From contig NZ_QRDW01000002.1 of NCBI RefSeq assembly GCF_003385955.1, positions 186,001 through 250,000 of the forward strand: a stretch of 64,000 nt of DNA. Reading direction: 5' to 3'. The notes under the pieces were generated by a model. The model was not told the origin of the DNA. It was given only the letters and a program-made list of their open reading frames with translations, and made no database searches. Source of the stretch: Aestuariispira insulae (lineage in GTDB: Bacteria > Pseudomonadota > Alphaproteobacteria > UBA8366 > Aestuariispiraceae). Both the position numbers and the translations under genes were made by a program. Below, piece after piece: positions 1 to 7,745 of the stretch; within the stretch, counting starts at the first letter, position 1; each line of letters begins with the position of its first letter.

Positions 1-40
1 CGGCCGAATAAGGATTTTCACCTTTTATCATGGGAAACGG

Positions 41-67
41 AAAGCCGCCTTTTGGGCGGCTTTTTTT
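41..67 (+). terminator. Intrinsic terminator abutting a phage gene leader
   Basis: The 9-bp stem AAAGCCGCC/GGCGGCTTT (41-49 with 55-63) has a 5-nt loop and is followed by a T-run to 67. It lies 58 nt before the start of the next prophage gene, so it ends a transcript entering from the left or must be read through. Confidence 0.85.
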
Positions 68-124
68 GTGATCTTTTTTGAGCGCTTTGTTCAGCGGCGC
101 AACCAATTGAAGGAGCGGAGAGAC

Positions 125-1024
125 ATGCCAGATTTTGGACGGGGCGGCCCAGCCGGGGCCATGGCGGGCGAGCGGCCCGACGGCAGCCATACGGGCGGCA
201 ATAATGGCGGTCCGGGGACCGGCGGCAATGGTGGCGGCGACCGGGATAAACGGACACCGACCGCCGCGGATTTTCGGGAAATTACGCTGAATAGCGGCAC
301 CTATCGGGTGGGCAATGCACCGCCGACCGACCGCGAGAATAAGAATGCGGCCGGCCATTCCATTGCGCTGGCCATTAACAGCGGTATGTTCACCGAGCGC
401 AAAAAAGGGTTCGGTGAGCAGCTGGGCGATTGGCTGGGCTTCAAGACCTCCAAATTCACCTATGATGAAGAGGATGAGGATTTGGAACGGGAGGTTGAAT
501 TCGACTGGAGCGACAGCGCGCTGGTCGGCGGGGCGCTCAGCCTGGCCAATCCTTTTGCCGGGCTGGCCTATGGGGTGGGGACTAGCATCTATCACGGCCG
601 CCCGCTCTCGGCGGCGGCGTCATTGATGACCTTGGGCCGCGCCGCACCGATCGGCTATAGCCTGCAAACCGGGATCGGCGTGCATGACCTGATTGCCGAT
701 GAAAAGCTAGATGAGAAGGTGGTGGGGGTGATTGAGGGGAGTGGTAACTCATACTCAGCGTCAAAAAAGGATGCCCTTTTCGGCGTGCACCAAACCACAG
801 GGAATTTGACTGCGCCTCCAGAAAAAGAAGGGCCGAAAGAGTTCTTTGTTGCCCGTCAAAACAATTCTGCCGTTACTAATGAACCAGTCAAGGCCGCGAA
901 GGATAACTCTGAACAGACGGATCGTTATGTGCAGACCAGGACATTGGGGGCCGCCAATATCCGGCGGGCGGAATATGCCGGTCTGCCGCTGATGGGGTTT
1001 CTAGAGGCTTTAGGCTATGGTTGA
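125..1024 (+). CDS. Prophage protein of unknown function, Gly-rich N-terminus
   Basis: The product is 299 aa and not assigned to a known family. I chose ATG 125 because AAGGAG sits about 10 nt upstream; a GTG at 68 would make an extension translated out of the terminator. The first 45 residues are rich in Gly, Asp and Pro. A hydrophobic, Ala/Gly-rich stretch lies around residues 125-190, which could insert in a membrane or pack in a capsid. It is the leftmost gene of the visible late region, before the portal gene, and codon use fits the structural genes for the first two thirds. The last third (after about base 740) is visibly less GC-rich. A virion-associated or assembly role is only inferred from position. 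Confidence 0.6.
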   Translation: MPDFGRGGPAGAMAGERPDGSHTGGNNGGPGTGGNGGGDRDKRTPTAADFREITLNSGTYRVGNAPPTDRENKNAAGHSIALAINSGMFTERKKGFGEQLGDWLGFKTSKFTYDEEDEDLEREVEFDWSDSALVGGALSLANPFAGLAYGVGTSIYHGRPLSAAASLMTLGRAAPIGYSLQTGIGVHDLIADEKLDEKVVGVIEGSGNSYSASKKDALFGVHQTTGNLTAPPEKEGPKEFFVARQNNSAVTNEPVKAAKDNSEQTDRYVQTRTLGAANIRRAEYAGLPLMGFLEALGYG

Positions 1025-1109
1025 TATTATAAGGAAAATAATCCATTGAATTGTAATGTGATTTGCGCCACGTTTTATGCGTGTGCCGAATAAAGTCTTG
1101 GGGGAAAGA

Positions 1110-1667
1110 ATGAGGAAAATACTGTCGGTCATCCTGTTACTATTGCCGATTTCAGCATTGGCAGAGGTTGACTATGAGACTGAGCCAGGCTGGCAGGCGT
1201 TCCAGCGTGTTTGCTTGGAGCAGGTTGGTGATGTCAAAGAAGCGATGATCAGTATTCCTAAGCTTGCTCAGGAGTTAACGGGAGGCACAAAGATTACAGA
1301 TGTTGCATATCGTAAAGAGCAACTAATTCCTGATGGAGATGATGCGTGGTCATATAATGATGGTGTACGCTGGTACATGATTATTACCGATTATGGTTCA
1401 TGCGCTGTCAGGGTCCCAGGGAAGTTTAAAGGTGCGGACGAAGCACTATCTGCTATGGGGTATAGCCGTTTTGGTTCGGTCAGTAGTAAGTGGACAGAAC
1501 ATGAGTTTTATTACTCGATAGATCCGGGGGCTCCAGTAGTAAATTTGATACACGCCGTTCGAAATGGTGAGGCGCGGTTAGCACTTATCGCGATCAACAG
1601 GCAAGCTTATCAAATAGCTGTAGAAAAACATCCCGAAGACAATCCCCCGCTGCCTGACAGCGATTGA
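1110..1667 (+). CDS. Small exported protein (prophage moron)
   Basis: The product is 185 aa. ATG 1110 is preferred over 1077 because GGGGAAAG precedes it and the protein then begins with a clean signal peptide (MRKILSVILLLLPISALA, cleavage before EVDYE). The mature part has two cysteines, near residues 33 and 95, that could form a disulphide in the periplasm. I recognise no family. The gene is AT-richer than the structural genes and is followed directly by its own strong terminator, the usual layout of a moron: an independently acquired cargo gene. Function unknown; a host-envelope or superinfection role is speculation. Confidence 0.6.
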   Translation: MRKILSVILLLLPISALAEVDYETEPGWQAFQRVCLEQVGDVKEAMISIPKLAQELTGGTKITDVAYRKEQLIPDGDDAWSYNDGVRWYMIITDYGSCAVRVPGKFKGADEALSAMGYSRFGSVSSKWTEHEFYYSIDPGAPVVNLIHAVRNGEARLALIAINRQAYQIAVEKHPEDNPPLPDSD

Positions 1668-1687
1668 ATTCATCACAGCTCCAAGCC

Positions 1688-1713
1688 AAACCCCGTGTCC
1701 GCGGGGTTTTTTT
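1688..1713 (+). terminator. Intrinsic terminator after the exported moron
   Basis: The stem AAACCCCG/CGGGGTTT (1688-1695 and 1702-1709) is followed by seven T (1707-1713). It is 20 nt after the stop at 1667 and about 80 nt before the next prophage gene. Confidence 0.85.
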
Positions 1714-1790
1714 ATGCGCTGAATTTGCCTGTGCCGGTTGTGTGCGGGCTGTTTTGCTTGGCCGCCTGCTGGCGGTGAGAAAGGTTATCC

Positions 1791-2438
1791 ATGACAACAA
1801 AGAAGGTCAGCCAGCCGGAGCCATTGACGGTTTCGGAGATGGGTTTTTTGCAGAAACTGGCGGAAAGCAAGGATCCCAATGCGCGCGTGCACTATTATCA
1901 ATTCCTGAGCGATAAGGGCTATGCTTATGGGGCCATGGCGCTTGGGGTGGCCCGCAATGACACGGTCCTTGGCAGGACAGCCAACAACTTCATGAAGGAT
2001 TTTGCCGTGGATATGGGGAAACCGGTCAGTGCCTTGCGGGAAAGGGCGATAGGCCGGGATTTGATGCGCGCGGATTTTGAAGCCCGCAAAGCGCTTTGGG
2101 AGCAGGATCCAAAGGCGGTTATCAAACTGAAGGTCCGGGATATCCGGGATTATCATTCCCGGATTTTCAAGAACCATGGATTGGCGCCAGAAGCCTGGAC
2201 CGCATATCTGCCGACGAAATTGGCCGGTCATGAAGGGGAGGAGGCGCTTTGGCAGGAGATGCTGAGCAATGCCCGGGGAGACGCCTGGGATCAGGCCAAA
2301 GACGGCGTGGGTTTGCTTTTCGATCCCTTTAGGCTGGATCGCCCATGGAAAGAGCAGGAGGCCTATGCGGGTTGGTTCGGCGACGCCGGTTGGGCCGGCA
2401 CCAAGGCTGCGTGGGAGACTGCGTGGGACGCGCAGTAA
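1791..2438 (+). CDS. Prophage protein with a module repeated at 5.4-5.8 kb
   Basis: The product is 215 aa and of unknown function. Residues 17-47 (MG.LQ...YYQFLSDKGYAYG) and 93-108 (RADFEARKALWEQDPK) both have close counterparts in the pair of genes at 4794-5657 and 5602-6417. The same module therefore occurs twice in this prophage, intact here and rearranged there. No signal peptide or membrane helix is visible, and the C-terminus is Trp-rich. It sits between a terminator and the portal gene. Its place next to secreted morons, and the link to a DAWRH/NN domain in the second copy, suggest an accessory effector-like function, but that is inference. Confidence 0.65.
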   Translation: MTTKKVSQPEPLTVSEMGFLQKLAESKDPNARVHYYQFLSDKGYAYGAMALGVARNDTVLGRTANNFMKDFAVDMGKPVSALRERAIGRDLMRADFEARKALWEQDPKAVIKLKVRDIRDYHSRIFKNHGLAPEAWTAYLPTKLAGHEGEEALWQEMLSNARGDAWDQAKDGVGLLFDPFRLDRPWKEQEAYAGWFGDAGWAGTKAAWETAWDAQ

Positions 2439-2504
2439 AGCCGATTTGACTGAGACTGACCCGTTTTGCTGCGGCCAATATAGGCCCGCATGCGCTTCCG
2501 ACCC

Positions 2505-2534
2505 AAACCGCCCCAATGTCCGGGCGGTTTTTTT
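2505..2534 (+). terminator. Intrinsic terminator immediately before the portal gene
   Basis: The stem AAACCGCCC/GGGCGGTTT (2505-2513 and 2522-2530) is followed by a T-run to 2534. The portal Shine-Dalgarno (GGAGAG) begins about 4 nt later and its ATG is at 2550, so no ordinary promoter fits between the terminator and the gene. Confidence 0.88.
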
Positions 2535-2549
2535 CATGGAGAGAAAAAT

Positions 2550-4172
2550 ATGACAGTTGCACAGGATGTGCTGGACACGGTTTCAGCCATGAAGGTTGAG
2601 CGCGCCCGGTTTGAGCCGGTCTGGGCCCAGGTGGCGGAGCGGATGGACCCCTATGGGGCGGCCATGGAGGGGCGGATGGGCGATATGTCGCGGATTTTTG
2701 GCGCCAGGCCGCTGCTGCTGCCGGATATGTTTGCCGCCGTCTTCACCTCCCTTCTGATGCCGCGCGGCACCTTCTGGCATGCGCTCTCCCCTTTGGATGA
2801 GGGCTTGCGGGAAAACGGCCAGGTGAAAGCCTGGGCGGCCAAGATGACCAGGCTTTTATTCCGCTATCGCTATGCGCCGCTTTCGGGTTTTGCCGGACTG
2901 CCCCGACGCATGGGGCGCTCGCTGGCGCTCTATGGCGCGCAATGCCTGTTGGTGAAGGAGGAAATGGCCGGGGAGGAGGGCGGCAAGCCGCTGCCGCCGA
3001 TCCTTTATGAATTTGTGCCGATCAACCAGGTCTGCCTGGCGCGGAACCATCGCGGGCAATATGACCGGGCGGCGCGCGAGCATGAGATGACCGCCCGCCA
3101 GATGGCCCAGGCCTATGGCGAGGCCGCCCTGCCGCCCGCAGTGCGCGACGCGCTCAACAGAAGCGGGGAGCAGGAGCGGTGTTTCACGGTGGTGCATCTG
3201 GTCCAGCCCGCAAGCGGTGCCAAGGCCGGCCATGCCTTTGAGAGCCTGCATGTGGAGCGTGACAGCCGGACTATGTTGAAACGCTCAGGCTTTCATGAAT
3301 TTCCCTTCATCGCCTCGGTGATGAATGAGGTGCCGGATAGCGCCTATGGCTGGGGACCCGCCATGTCGGCCCTGCCGGATGTGAAGCAATATTACGCCAT
3401 GGCGCGCACCACCACGCGGGCCATGGAAAAGGCGGTCGACCCGCCCATGGGCATCCGGGGCAAGCTGGAGCGGCGGATCAATTTGAATGCGGGCGCGTTC
3501 AACCCGGACCTGATCGACGAGCAGGGGCGGCCGAAATTCGCGCCCTTGCAATCGGGCGCGCAGCCGGTTCTGGGCCTGGAGGGGATGGAGCGCAAATCCG
3601 CTGAGATCGGCGCCAGTTTCTCGGAAAACCTGTGGCAGGTCCTGGCCAACAAGCCGGGCATGACCGCCTATGAAGCGGCGATCCGCGCCCAGGAAAAAGG
3701 CGACCTGATCGGTCCGCCCTTTGCGCCGCAGGAGGAAATGCTGGGATTGCTGGTGGAGCGGGAGCTGGCGATTTTGGAACGTAAGGCGCGCTATGGCGAG
3801 ATCCGCCTGCCGGAACGGCCGCCTGTGCTGGAAGGCCAGCCGGTCACCCTGGAATTCACCTCGCCCATGGCCAGGCTGCGCAAGGCGGGCGAGACCACGG
3901 GTCTCTACCGCGCGCTGGAATTTGTCCAGGCGGCGGGCCAGATGGATGCCAAGGTGCCGCGCATGATCGACTGGGACAAGGCGGCGCGCATGGTGGCCGA
4001 TAATGAAGGGGTGCCGGCGGACCTGATCGTGCCGGCGGAAGAGCTGTCGCGCCAGATGCGAGACGAGGAGGCAGAGCGCCAGCAGCAGGCGCAGATGATG
4101 CTGATGCAGCAGATGGCGGCCCAGCAGCCAGGCGCGGTGCCGGAAACGGGCCCCGCCCTCGAAATGCCTTAA
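2550..4172 (+). CDS. Head-tail connector (portal) protein, T7 gp8-like
   Basis: The product is 540 aa, the usual length for podovirus portals (T7 gp8 is about 536). The family forms the dodecameric portal at the capsid vertex through which DNA enters and leaves, and nucleates capsid assembly. Sequence support is the recurrent pattern of this family: N-terminal helix with R.RFEPVW..VAERMDP, the GTFWHALSPL segment, the YYAMARTTTRAMEKAVDPP stem region and a Gln/Met-rich C-terminal tail. I chose ATG 2550, with GGAGAG at proper spacing, instead of the longer frame at 2490, which would translate the terminator. It is followed by accessory genes and then by scaffold and capsid. Confidence 0.9.
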   Translation: MTVAQDVLDTVSAMKVERARFEPVWAQVAERMDPYGAAMEGRMGDMSRIFGARPLLLPDMFAAVFTSLLMPRGTFWHALSPLDEGLRENGQVKAWAAKMTRLLFRYRYAPLSGFAGLPRRMGRSLALYGAQCLLVKEEMAGEEGGKPLPPILYEFVPINQVCLARNHRGQYDRAAREHEMTARQMAQAYGEAALPPAVRDALNRSGEQERCFTVVHLVQPASGAKAGHAFESLHVERDSRTMLKRSGFHEFPFIASVMNEVPDSAYGWGPAMSALPDVKQYYAMARTTTRAMEKAVDPPMGIRGKLERRINLNAGAFNPDLIDEQGRPKFAPLQSGAQPVLGLEGMERKSAEIGASFSENLWQVLANKPGMTAYEAAIRAQEKGDLIGPPFAPQEEMLGLLVERELAILERKARYGEIRLPERPPVLEGQPVTLEFTSPMARLRKAGETTGLYRALEFVQAAGQMDAKVPRMIDWDKAARMVADNEGVPADLIVPAEELSRQMRDEEAERQQQAQMMLMQQMAAQQPGAVPETGPALEMP

Positions 4173-4232
4173 TTATGTTCTTTAAATGTTCTCGGTATTG
4201 TGATTGCATTGCAGCTAAAGGGAGAAAGATGG

Positions 4233-4715
4233 ATGGCACATTCTGGGATGGGAAAGGCAATGGCGGCTTGGTTCTGGCGTGTCGCCAAATGGGCGGGCGG
4301 GGTGGTGATAACCCTGGTCGCGGTTGGTTCCGCTTACGACTATTTTTTTAATCCTTGGGGGGGGATTTTCTGCCCAACCCATGAGGGCAGGGCAGAATAT
4401 AAGATAGAATCCGCCTACTGTGAGGCCAATTCGCCCCTGCCCGCTACCCACTTGGAATATTCCGGAATGTATCACATGGCTCTTCTGAAGTTTGGCGATG
4501 GATTCTATCCACGTTGCCTCTGGGTCAATGTGAATGACTATGACATTGATGCCCGCCCCGTGGTGGATAGACCGAAAGACGATCCGATCCTGACGGACAG
4601 TGGCCTGCAGCATAGCTGCATGGAACCCAGCCAAGTTACCATCACTTATCACGGGCGGGGACCGCAGCGCCTTAACAGCCCAGACATGCGGGATACCCCT
4701 GATAACCAGGAATAG
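4233..4715 (+). CDS. Small single-pass membrane protein (moron)
   Basis: The product is 160 aa. ATG 4233 has GGGAG 8 nt upstream; ATG 4251 is possible. One transmembrane helix (about residues 15-35, WAGGVVITLVAVGSAYDYFF) is followed by a roughly 120-residue domain with four cysteines (in FCPTHEG, SAYCEAN, YPRCLWV and LQHSCME), which if outside would be oxidised. I recognise no family. It is the first of four accessory genes inserted between portal and Bbp19, all less GC-rich than the structural genes. Inferred to be an envelope-directed accessory protein. Confidence 0.6.
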   Translation: MAHSGMGKAMAAWFWRVAKWAGGVVITLVAVGSAYDYFFNPWGGIFCPTHEGRAEYKIESAYCEANSPLPATHLEYSGMYHMALLKFGDGFYPRCLWVNVNDYDIDARPVVDRPKDDPILTDSGLQHSCMEPSQVTITYHGRGPQRLNSPDMRDTPDNQE

Positions 4716-4793
4716 GCCGCCGGCATCAGATCAGCCGGGCGGCTGTCTGGAGGAGCGGCATAACTGTAATTTTTGGATCTAAGGAAGAGACGG

Positions 4794-5657
4794 ATGAGCG
4801 ACTATTGGAAATTGTTCCAAGGTTGGAACGCTGTTGATCAAACCATGCAGCAAAGAGTGATTGATTGGTACAACAGTATTCATGAGGTTCCGATATCAGA
4901 TCTCCGGGGCAAAGGGGATCCGAACGCCCGGGTTGGCGATCAGATTGATGCTTGGCGCCATACCGGCATTGCTGCGCTGCTGGCATATGAGCACGGGTAC
5001 GGTCATACTATCGAGCTCGGCAATGCCTTGGAAGATCACTATCCTGGAACGCCGGAAGAGAACGTTCAAGATTACCATAATAACGCACTAGGCGCACGGA
5101 TCGGCAATGCTGCGCGTGTTTTAGGATTGAGTGAAGAAGAACTCGGCGCCGTACTTAAAAAAGCCTACGCGGATGGTCTGTTCATCAAAGATGCTTATCA
5201 GCCAAAATTTAAGCCTTCGGCAGATATTGATATCCATGATGGCATCATTCTGCGTTTCAATAATGAACTCCTGCTAAAAAATGGTGTTACCATTGATGCA
5301 ACCCAAGATATTGATTTTGATGATGGCAAAGCATCAATCATCGGCGTTGATACGAATGATGAAGAAATTGAAGTCATCCTTGATCAGGGGAATGTAAGGC
5401 GGTTTATCCTTCCCGATCAGGAAGGTCGTTTGGATCAAGACATCAACAAGAAGAGATATGCTTCAAACGTCACAATTTCGAATATGAACGGTCATGCCGT
5501 GCCTCTGACTGCAACCGACATGGGCAAGTTGCAGCGTATCGTCGACCGAGGCGATCACTCGACGGCGAAGGATTACCAAAATTTGTTGCAAGAAAGAGGT
5601 TATGGCTTTGGCCCATGTAAAAGCCGATTTTGCTGCGCGCAAAGCAAGGTGGGATGA
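4794..5657 (+). CDS. DAWRH/HNN-domain prophage protein, C-terminus cut by frameshift
   Basis: The product is 287 aa. ATG 4794 is used (AAGGAAGAG upstream; TTG 4773 is not). Residues 45-100 contain DAWRHTG...A..YE.G...E.GNALEDH...QDYHNNALGARIG, resembling the DAFRHA...MD.HNN..G domain (DUF6973-like) found in phage and polymorphic-toxin proteins; its activity is not known to me. A beta-rich, Asp-rich middle follows. Residues about 235-275 (MGKLQR...YQNLLQERGYGFG) match residues 17-47 of the 1791-2438 product, then the frame ends in an unrelated Cys-rich tail. The rest of the matching module continues in another frame at 5602. Best read as a gene damaged by deletion plus frameshift, or less likely as one joined by +1 frameshifting. 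Confidence 0.6.
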   Translation: MSDYWKLFQGWNAVDQTMQQRVIDWYNSIHEVPISDLRGKGDPNARVGDQIDAWRHTGIAALLAYEHGYGHTIELGNALEDHYPGTPEENVQDYHNNALGARIGNAARVLGLSEEELGAVLKKAYADGLFIKDAYQPKFKPSADIDIHDGIILRFNNELLLKNGVTIDATQDIDFDDGKASIIGVDTNDEEIEVILDQGNVRRFILPDQEGRLDQDINKKRYASNVTISNMNGHAVPLTATDMGKLQRIVDRGDHSTAKDYQNLLQERGYGFGPCKSRFCCAQSKVG

Positions 5658-6417
5658 AGATCCTAAACAGAGTTTGGAGCTGACGGACCTTGGCTCAGGG
5701 ATTCTTGCAGGACGGACAACTGATTCTGTTATGCCGCAGGAAACTGGATTGAATATGCGACGTTTGTTCCAGTCTGACCCGAACCAAGAACTCGCGGAAA
5801 TCGAACAGGCCATGGAGTTTTATGGTGATCGACCGGAATTCCAAAAACGGTTGGAGCAGAAATACGATACTGGGCGAGAGGGCTCCACAAATGCAGGCGG
5901 CATCCGTCGTCCGGTTTTAGGCATGTGGGGCAATATCATTCGTGATCAGTTGGATGATCCCTTTGCGATCAGAATGTTTGAAAGATACTGGCGCGGTTTT
6001 GGTGATTACCAAATGGGGGACCAAGAGTTTGCGGCGTTGCTGGAGAGCCTGAAAGACGAAAGCGGCAATCTGAAAACCCGACCGTCAACCGATGGCATTG
6101 GTAAAAGCACCGAGCCTAAATTTTTTACGCAAAACGGTAGAATATACCGGGCGGAAAAGACCGAGTTTTATGATTCACAAGCGGAAAGGGCGTTGGGGGA
6201 TGCCTGGCTGATCTATGAGCAAGGCGATGACGCCAAGAAGCCAGTCGGTCTCTATGATGAATATGATTTCAACTGGAAACCGTTTTTCGGAGAAGGCAGT
6301 CGACGAAAATTCAAAAGCGAAATCGATACCAGGCTTGTAAGTATGGCAAGCCTAGCTGAACCGAAGACCCGCGACTTTGTCATTCGATACGGTGTTTCTC
6401 CAGAGAAATTGCCATGA
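5602..6417 (+). CDS. Continuation of the rearranged module (detached 3' part or separate gene)
   Basis: The product is 271 aa from ATG 5602, which overlaps the previous frame by 56 bp. AGAGG lies only 2 nt before this ATG, a poor spacing. Residues 6-21 (VKADFAARKARWDEDPK) match RADFEARKALWEQDPK in the 1791-2438 product, where that segment is joined to the YYQFLSDKGYAYG segment in a single frame. About 45 residues between the two are absent here and the frame changes, which points to a deletion with frameshift. The remaining 240 residues are soluble-looking, with WLIYEQGDDAKK and several Phe/Tyr-rich stretches, and of unknown fold. Its stop overlaps the next start (ATGA). Confidence 0.5.
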   Translation: MALAHVKADFAARKARWDEDPKQSLELTDLGSGILAGRTTDSVMPQETGLNMRRLFQSDPNQELAEIEQAMEFYGDRPEFQKRLEQKYDTGREGSTNAGGIRRPVLGMWGNIIRDQLDDPFAIRMFERYWRGFGDYQMGDQEFAALLESLKDESGNLKTRPSTDGIGKSTEPKFFTQNGRIYRAEKTEFYDSQAERALGDAWLIYEQGDDAKKPVGLYDEYDFNWKPFFGEGSRRKFKSEIDTRLVSMASLAEPKTRDFVIRYGVSPEKLP

Positions 6418-6899
6418 TTGAAGAAAATCATACAAAGAAAAAGGGCCTTTGGCAGTTGATGGGCACCTCTACCTATTGGATCCAGATCCTGTTCTATGGA
6501 CTGCTCTTGATGCTGATCACCATTGTTGGAGATTTTGTTCCAGATTTTGACCTGGATTTGCTGTCCTGGATCGATCCCTATTATGACTGGGTCATCCTGG
6601 CCGAGGTTCGGGAACACTATCCGGTTGAGGGGCCGTTTCCGGAACAGACCCTGGGGCCAGTGGAACGCTATGCCGGGGTTATCAGGGACATTGGCTATTA
6701 TCAGGCGTTTCAGATAGATGACGGGCTGAGCTATTGCGGAACATCTGGAATAGGCACCGTTGTCCCGGCTCTGAATGGCCTGGAAATTGCCCAGGACGCG
6801 GCGGCCTGTCACTATGATTATTCGGAACCCGGTGGTGTTTTCATTCGCTATCGTTTTACGGAGAACAGCCTTCTTACCTATTACCTGACGGATGATTAA
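6414..6899 (+). CDS. Small membrane protein, tandem paralogue A
   Basis: The product is 161 aa with one N-terminal transmembrane helix (about residues 22-42, IQILFYGLLLMLITIVGDFV) and a C-terminal domain with GLSYCG..G.GTV...AACHY...LLTYYLTDD. The next gene carries the same pattern (GLSFCG..GFETV...GC...FITEYY), so the two are diverged tandem duplicates. The two conserved cysteines could form a disulphide outside the cytoplasm. It overlaps the upstream gene by 4 bp and the downstream gene by 8 bp, so translation is coupled. Family and function are unknown to me. Confidence 0.6.
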   Translation: MIEENHTKKKGLWQLMGTSTYWIQILFYGLLLMLITIVGDFVPDFDLDLLSWIDPYYDWVILAEVREHYPVEGPFPEQTLGPVERYAGVIRDIGYYQAFQIDDGLSYCGTSGIGTVVPALNGLEIAQDAAACHYDYSEPGGVFIRYRFTENSLLTYYLTDD

Positions 6900-7353
6900 G
6901 GCCATGTTCTTGCGCTTAAAAGAGAACCCGTTTTCTGCTGATCTGACGATAACAATCGGCTTTCTGGTTCATATTCTTCTAGCTGCCTTTGCGTGGTTTT
7001 TCCTCTTGCTTGTCATCATGATCGGGCCCGGAGAAAGCGATCGTTATCAGGAGATCCTGGAAGAGGCTTCCGTGCAACTGCCTGAATTGGAACCTAATTC
7101 CTTCCTGCTGATGACACGAACACAAAGCAGGCCCGGTTTTGAAAATATCAAAGGATACAAGCTGCCTTCTGGATTTAACGGGCTGTCTTTTTGCGGGCAG
7201 AACGGTTTTGAAACCGTGAGCGGAATGCCTCTTTCCAACCATAGCCTCCGGCTTGTCCAGGGGTGCAGGAAATGGGTCAAGAAAGACTTTTTCAACGAGA
7301 TATCGGTCATCGTGACCCGCGACAAGGCATTCATCACAGAATATTACCGATGA
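6892..7353 (+). CDS. Small membrane protein, tandem paralogue B
   Basis: The product is 153 aa; ATG 6904 with AAGG upstream is an alternative start. A transmembrane helix spans about residues 21-44 (TIGFLVHILLAAFAWFFLLLVI). The extracytoplasmic part repeats the GLS[FY]CG, TV, Cys and YY pattern of the gene before it. The stop lies at the edge of an inverted repeat (7351-7376). It is the last of the accessory genes before the head-assembly genes. Unknown family; inferred accessory envelope protein. Confidence 0.6.
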   Translation: MIKAMFLRLKENPFSADLTITIGFLVHILLAAFAWFFLLLVIMIGPGESDRYQEILEEASVQLPELEPNSFLLMTRTQSRPGFENIKGYKLPSGFNGLSFCGQNGFETVSGMPLSNHSLRLVQGCRKWVKKDFFNEISVIVTRDKAFITEYYR

Positions 7354-7376
7354 TGGGGGTGTCGAGACACCCATCA
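7351..7376. repeat. Hairpin-forming inverted repeat after the accessory cluster
   Basis: GGGTGTC (7357-7363) and GACACCC (7366-7372) are exact complements, flanked by TGAT and ATCA. No T-run follows, so this is not a standard terminator. It could be an mRNA processing hairpin or an operator. Confidence 0.4.
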
Positions 7377-7439
7377 ACCCGATGGGATCTGCCATCGAGG
7401 CCCGTGGGTGTCTGAGGAGAAAGGACAAGGATAAACATC

Positions 7440-7745
7440 ATGAAATCTGGAGACGGGAACAGGTTTGGCGGCTGGCGGTCCTTCACCCGTGCGGGCCGCG
7501 CGGTGGCGGCGACGGCGGGGGCCTATAAGCGGGTGTTTGCCAGCCCGGACGGCAAACAGGTGCTGGACGATCTGGCGCGGGCAACACGCTATTTTGAAAT
7601 TGCCGACAGCGGCAGTGCCGCTGAACATAACGCCATGCGCAGCGTCTATCAGCATGTTTTATCCATGCTGGCCTTCACGGAAGCGGATTTGCGCCAGCTG
7701 GCAGAAGCGGATTATGCGGAACAATTGGAGATGAGCCATGAATGA
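7440..7745 (+). CDS. Bbp19-like phage structural protein
   Basis: The product is 101 aa. The central part (YKRVFASPDGKQVLDDLARATRY) fits the short phage protein family typified by Bbp19 of Bordetella phage BPP-1, normally encoded between portal and scaffold in this type of podovirus. The family is a small virion or assembly component whose exact role is not settled. It overlaps the scaffold gene by 8 bp, indicating coupled translation. The order Bbp19, scaffold, capsid, tail tubular A, tail tubular B, internal proteins then follows without interruption. Confidence 0.75.
   Translation: MKSGDGNRFGGWRSFTRAGRAVAATAGAYKRVFASPDGKQVLDDLARATRYFEIADSGSAAEHNAMRSVYQHVLSMLAFTEADLRQLAEADYAEQLEMSHE

Noticed and set aside
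2490-2549. Upstream start for the portal gene
   Set aside because: It would translate the terminator stem and T-run; the ATG at 2550 has GGAGAG at good spacing.
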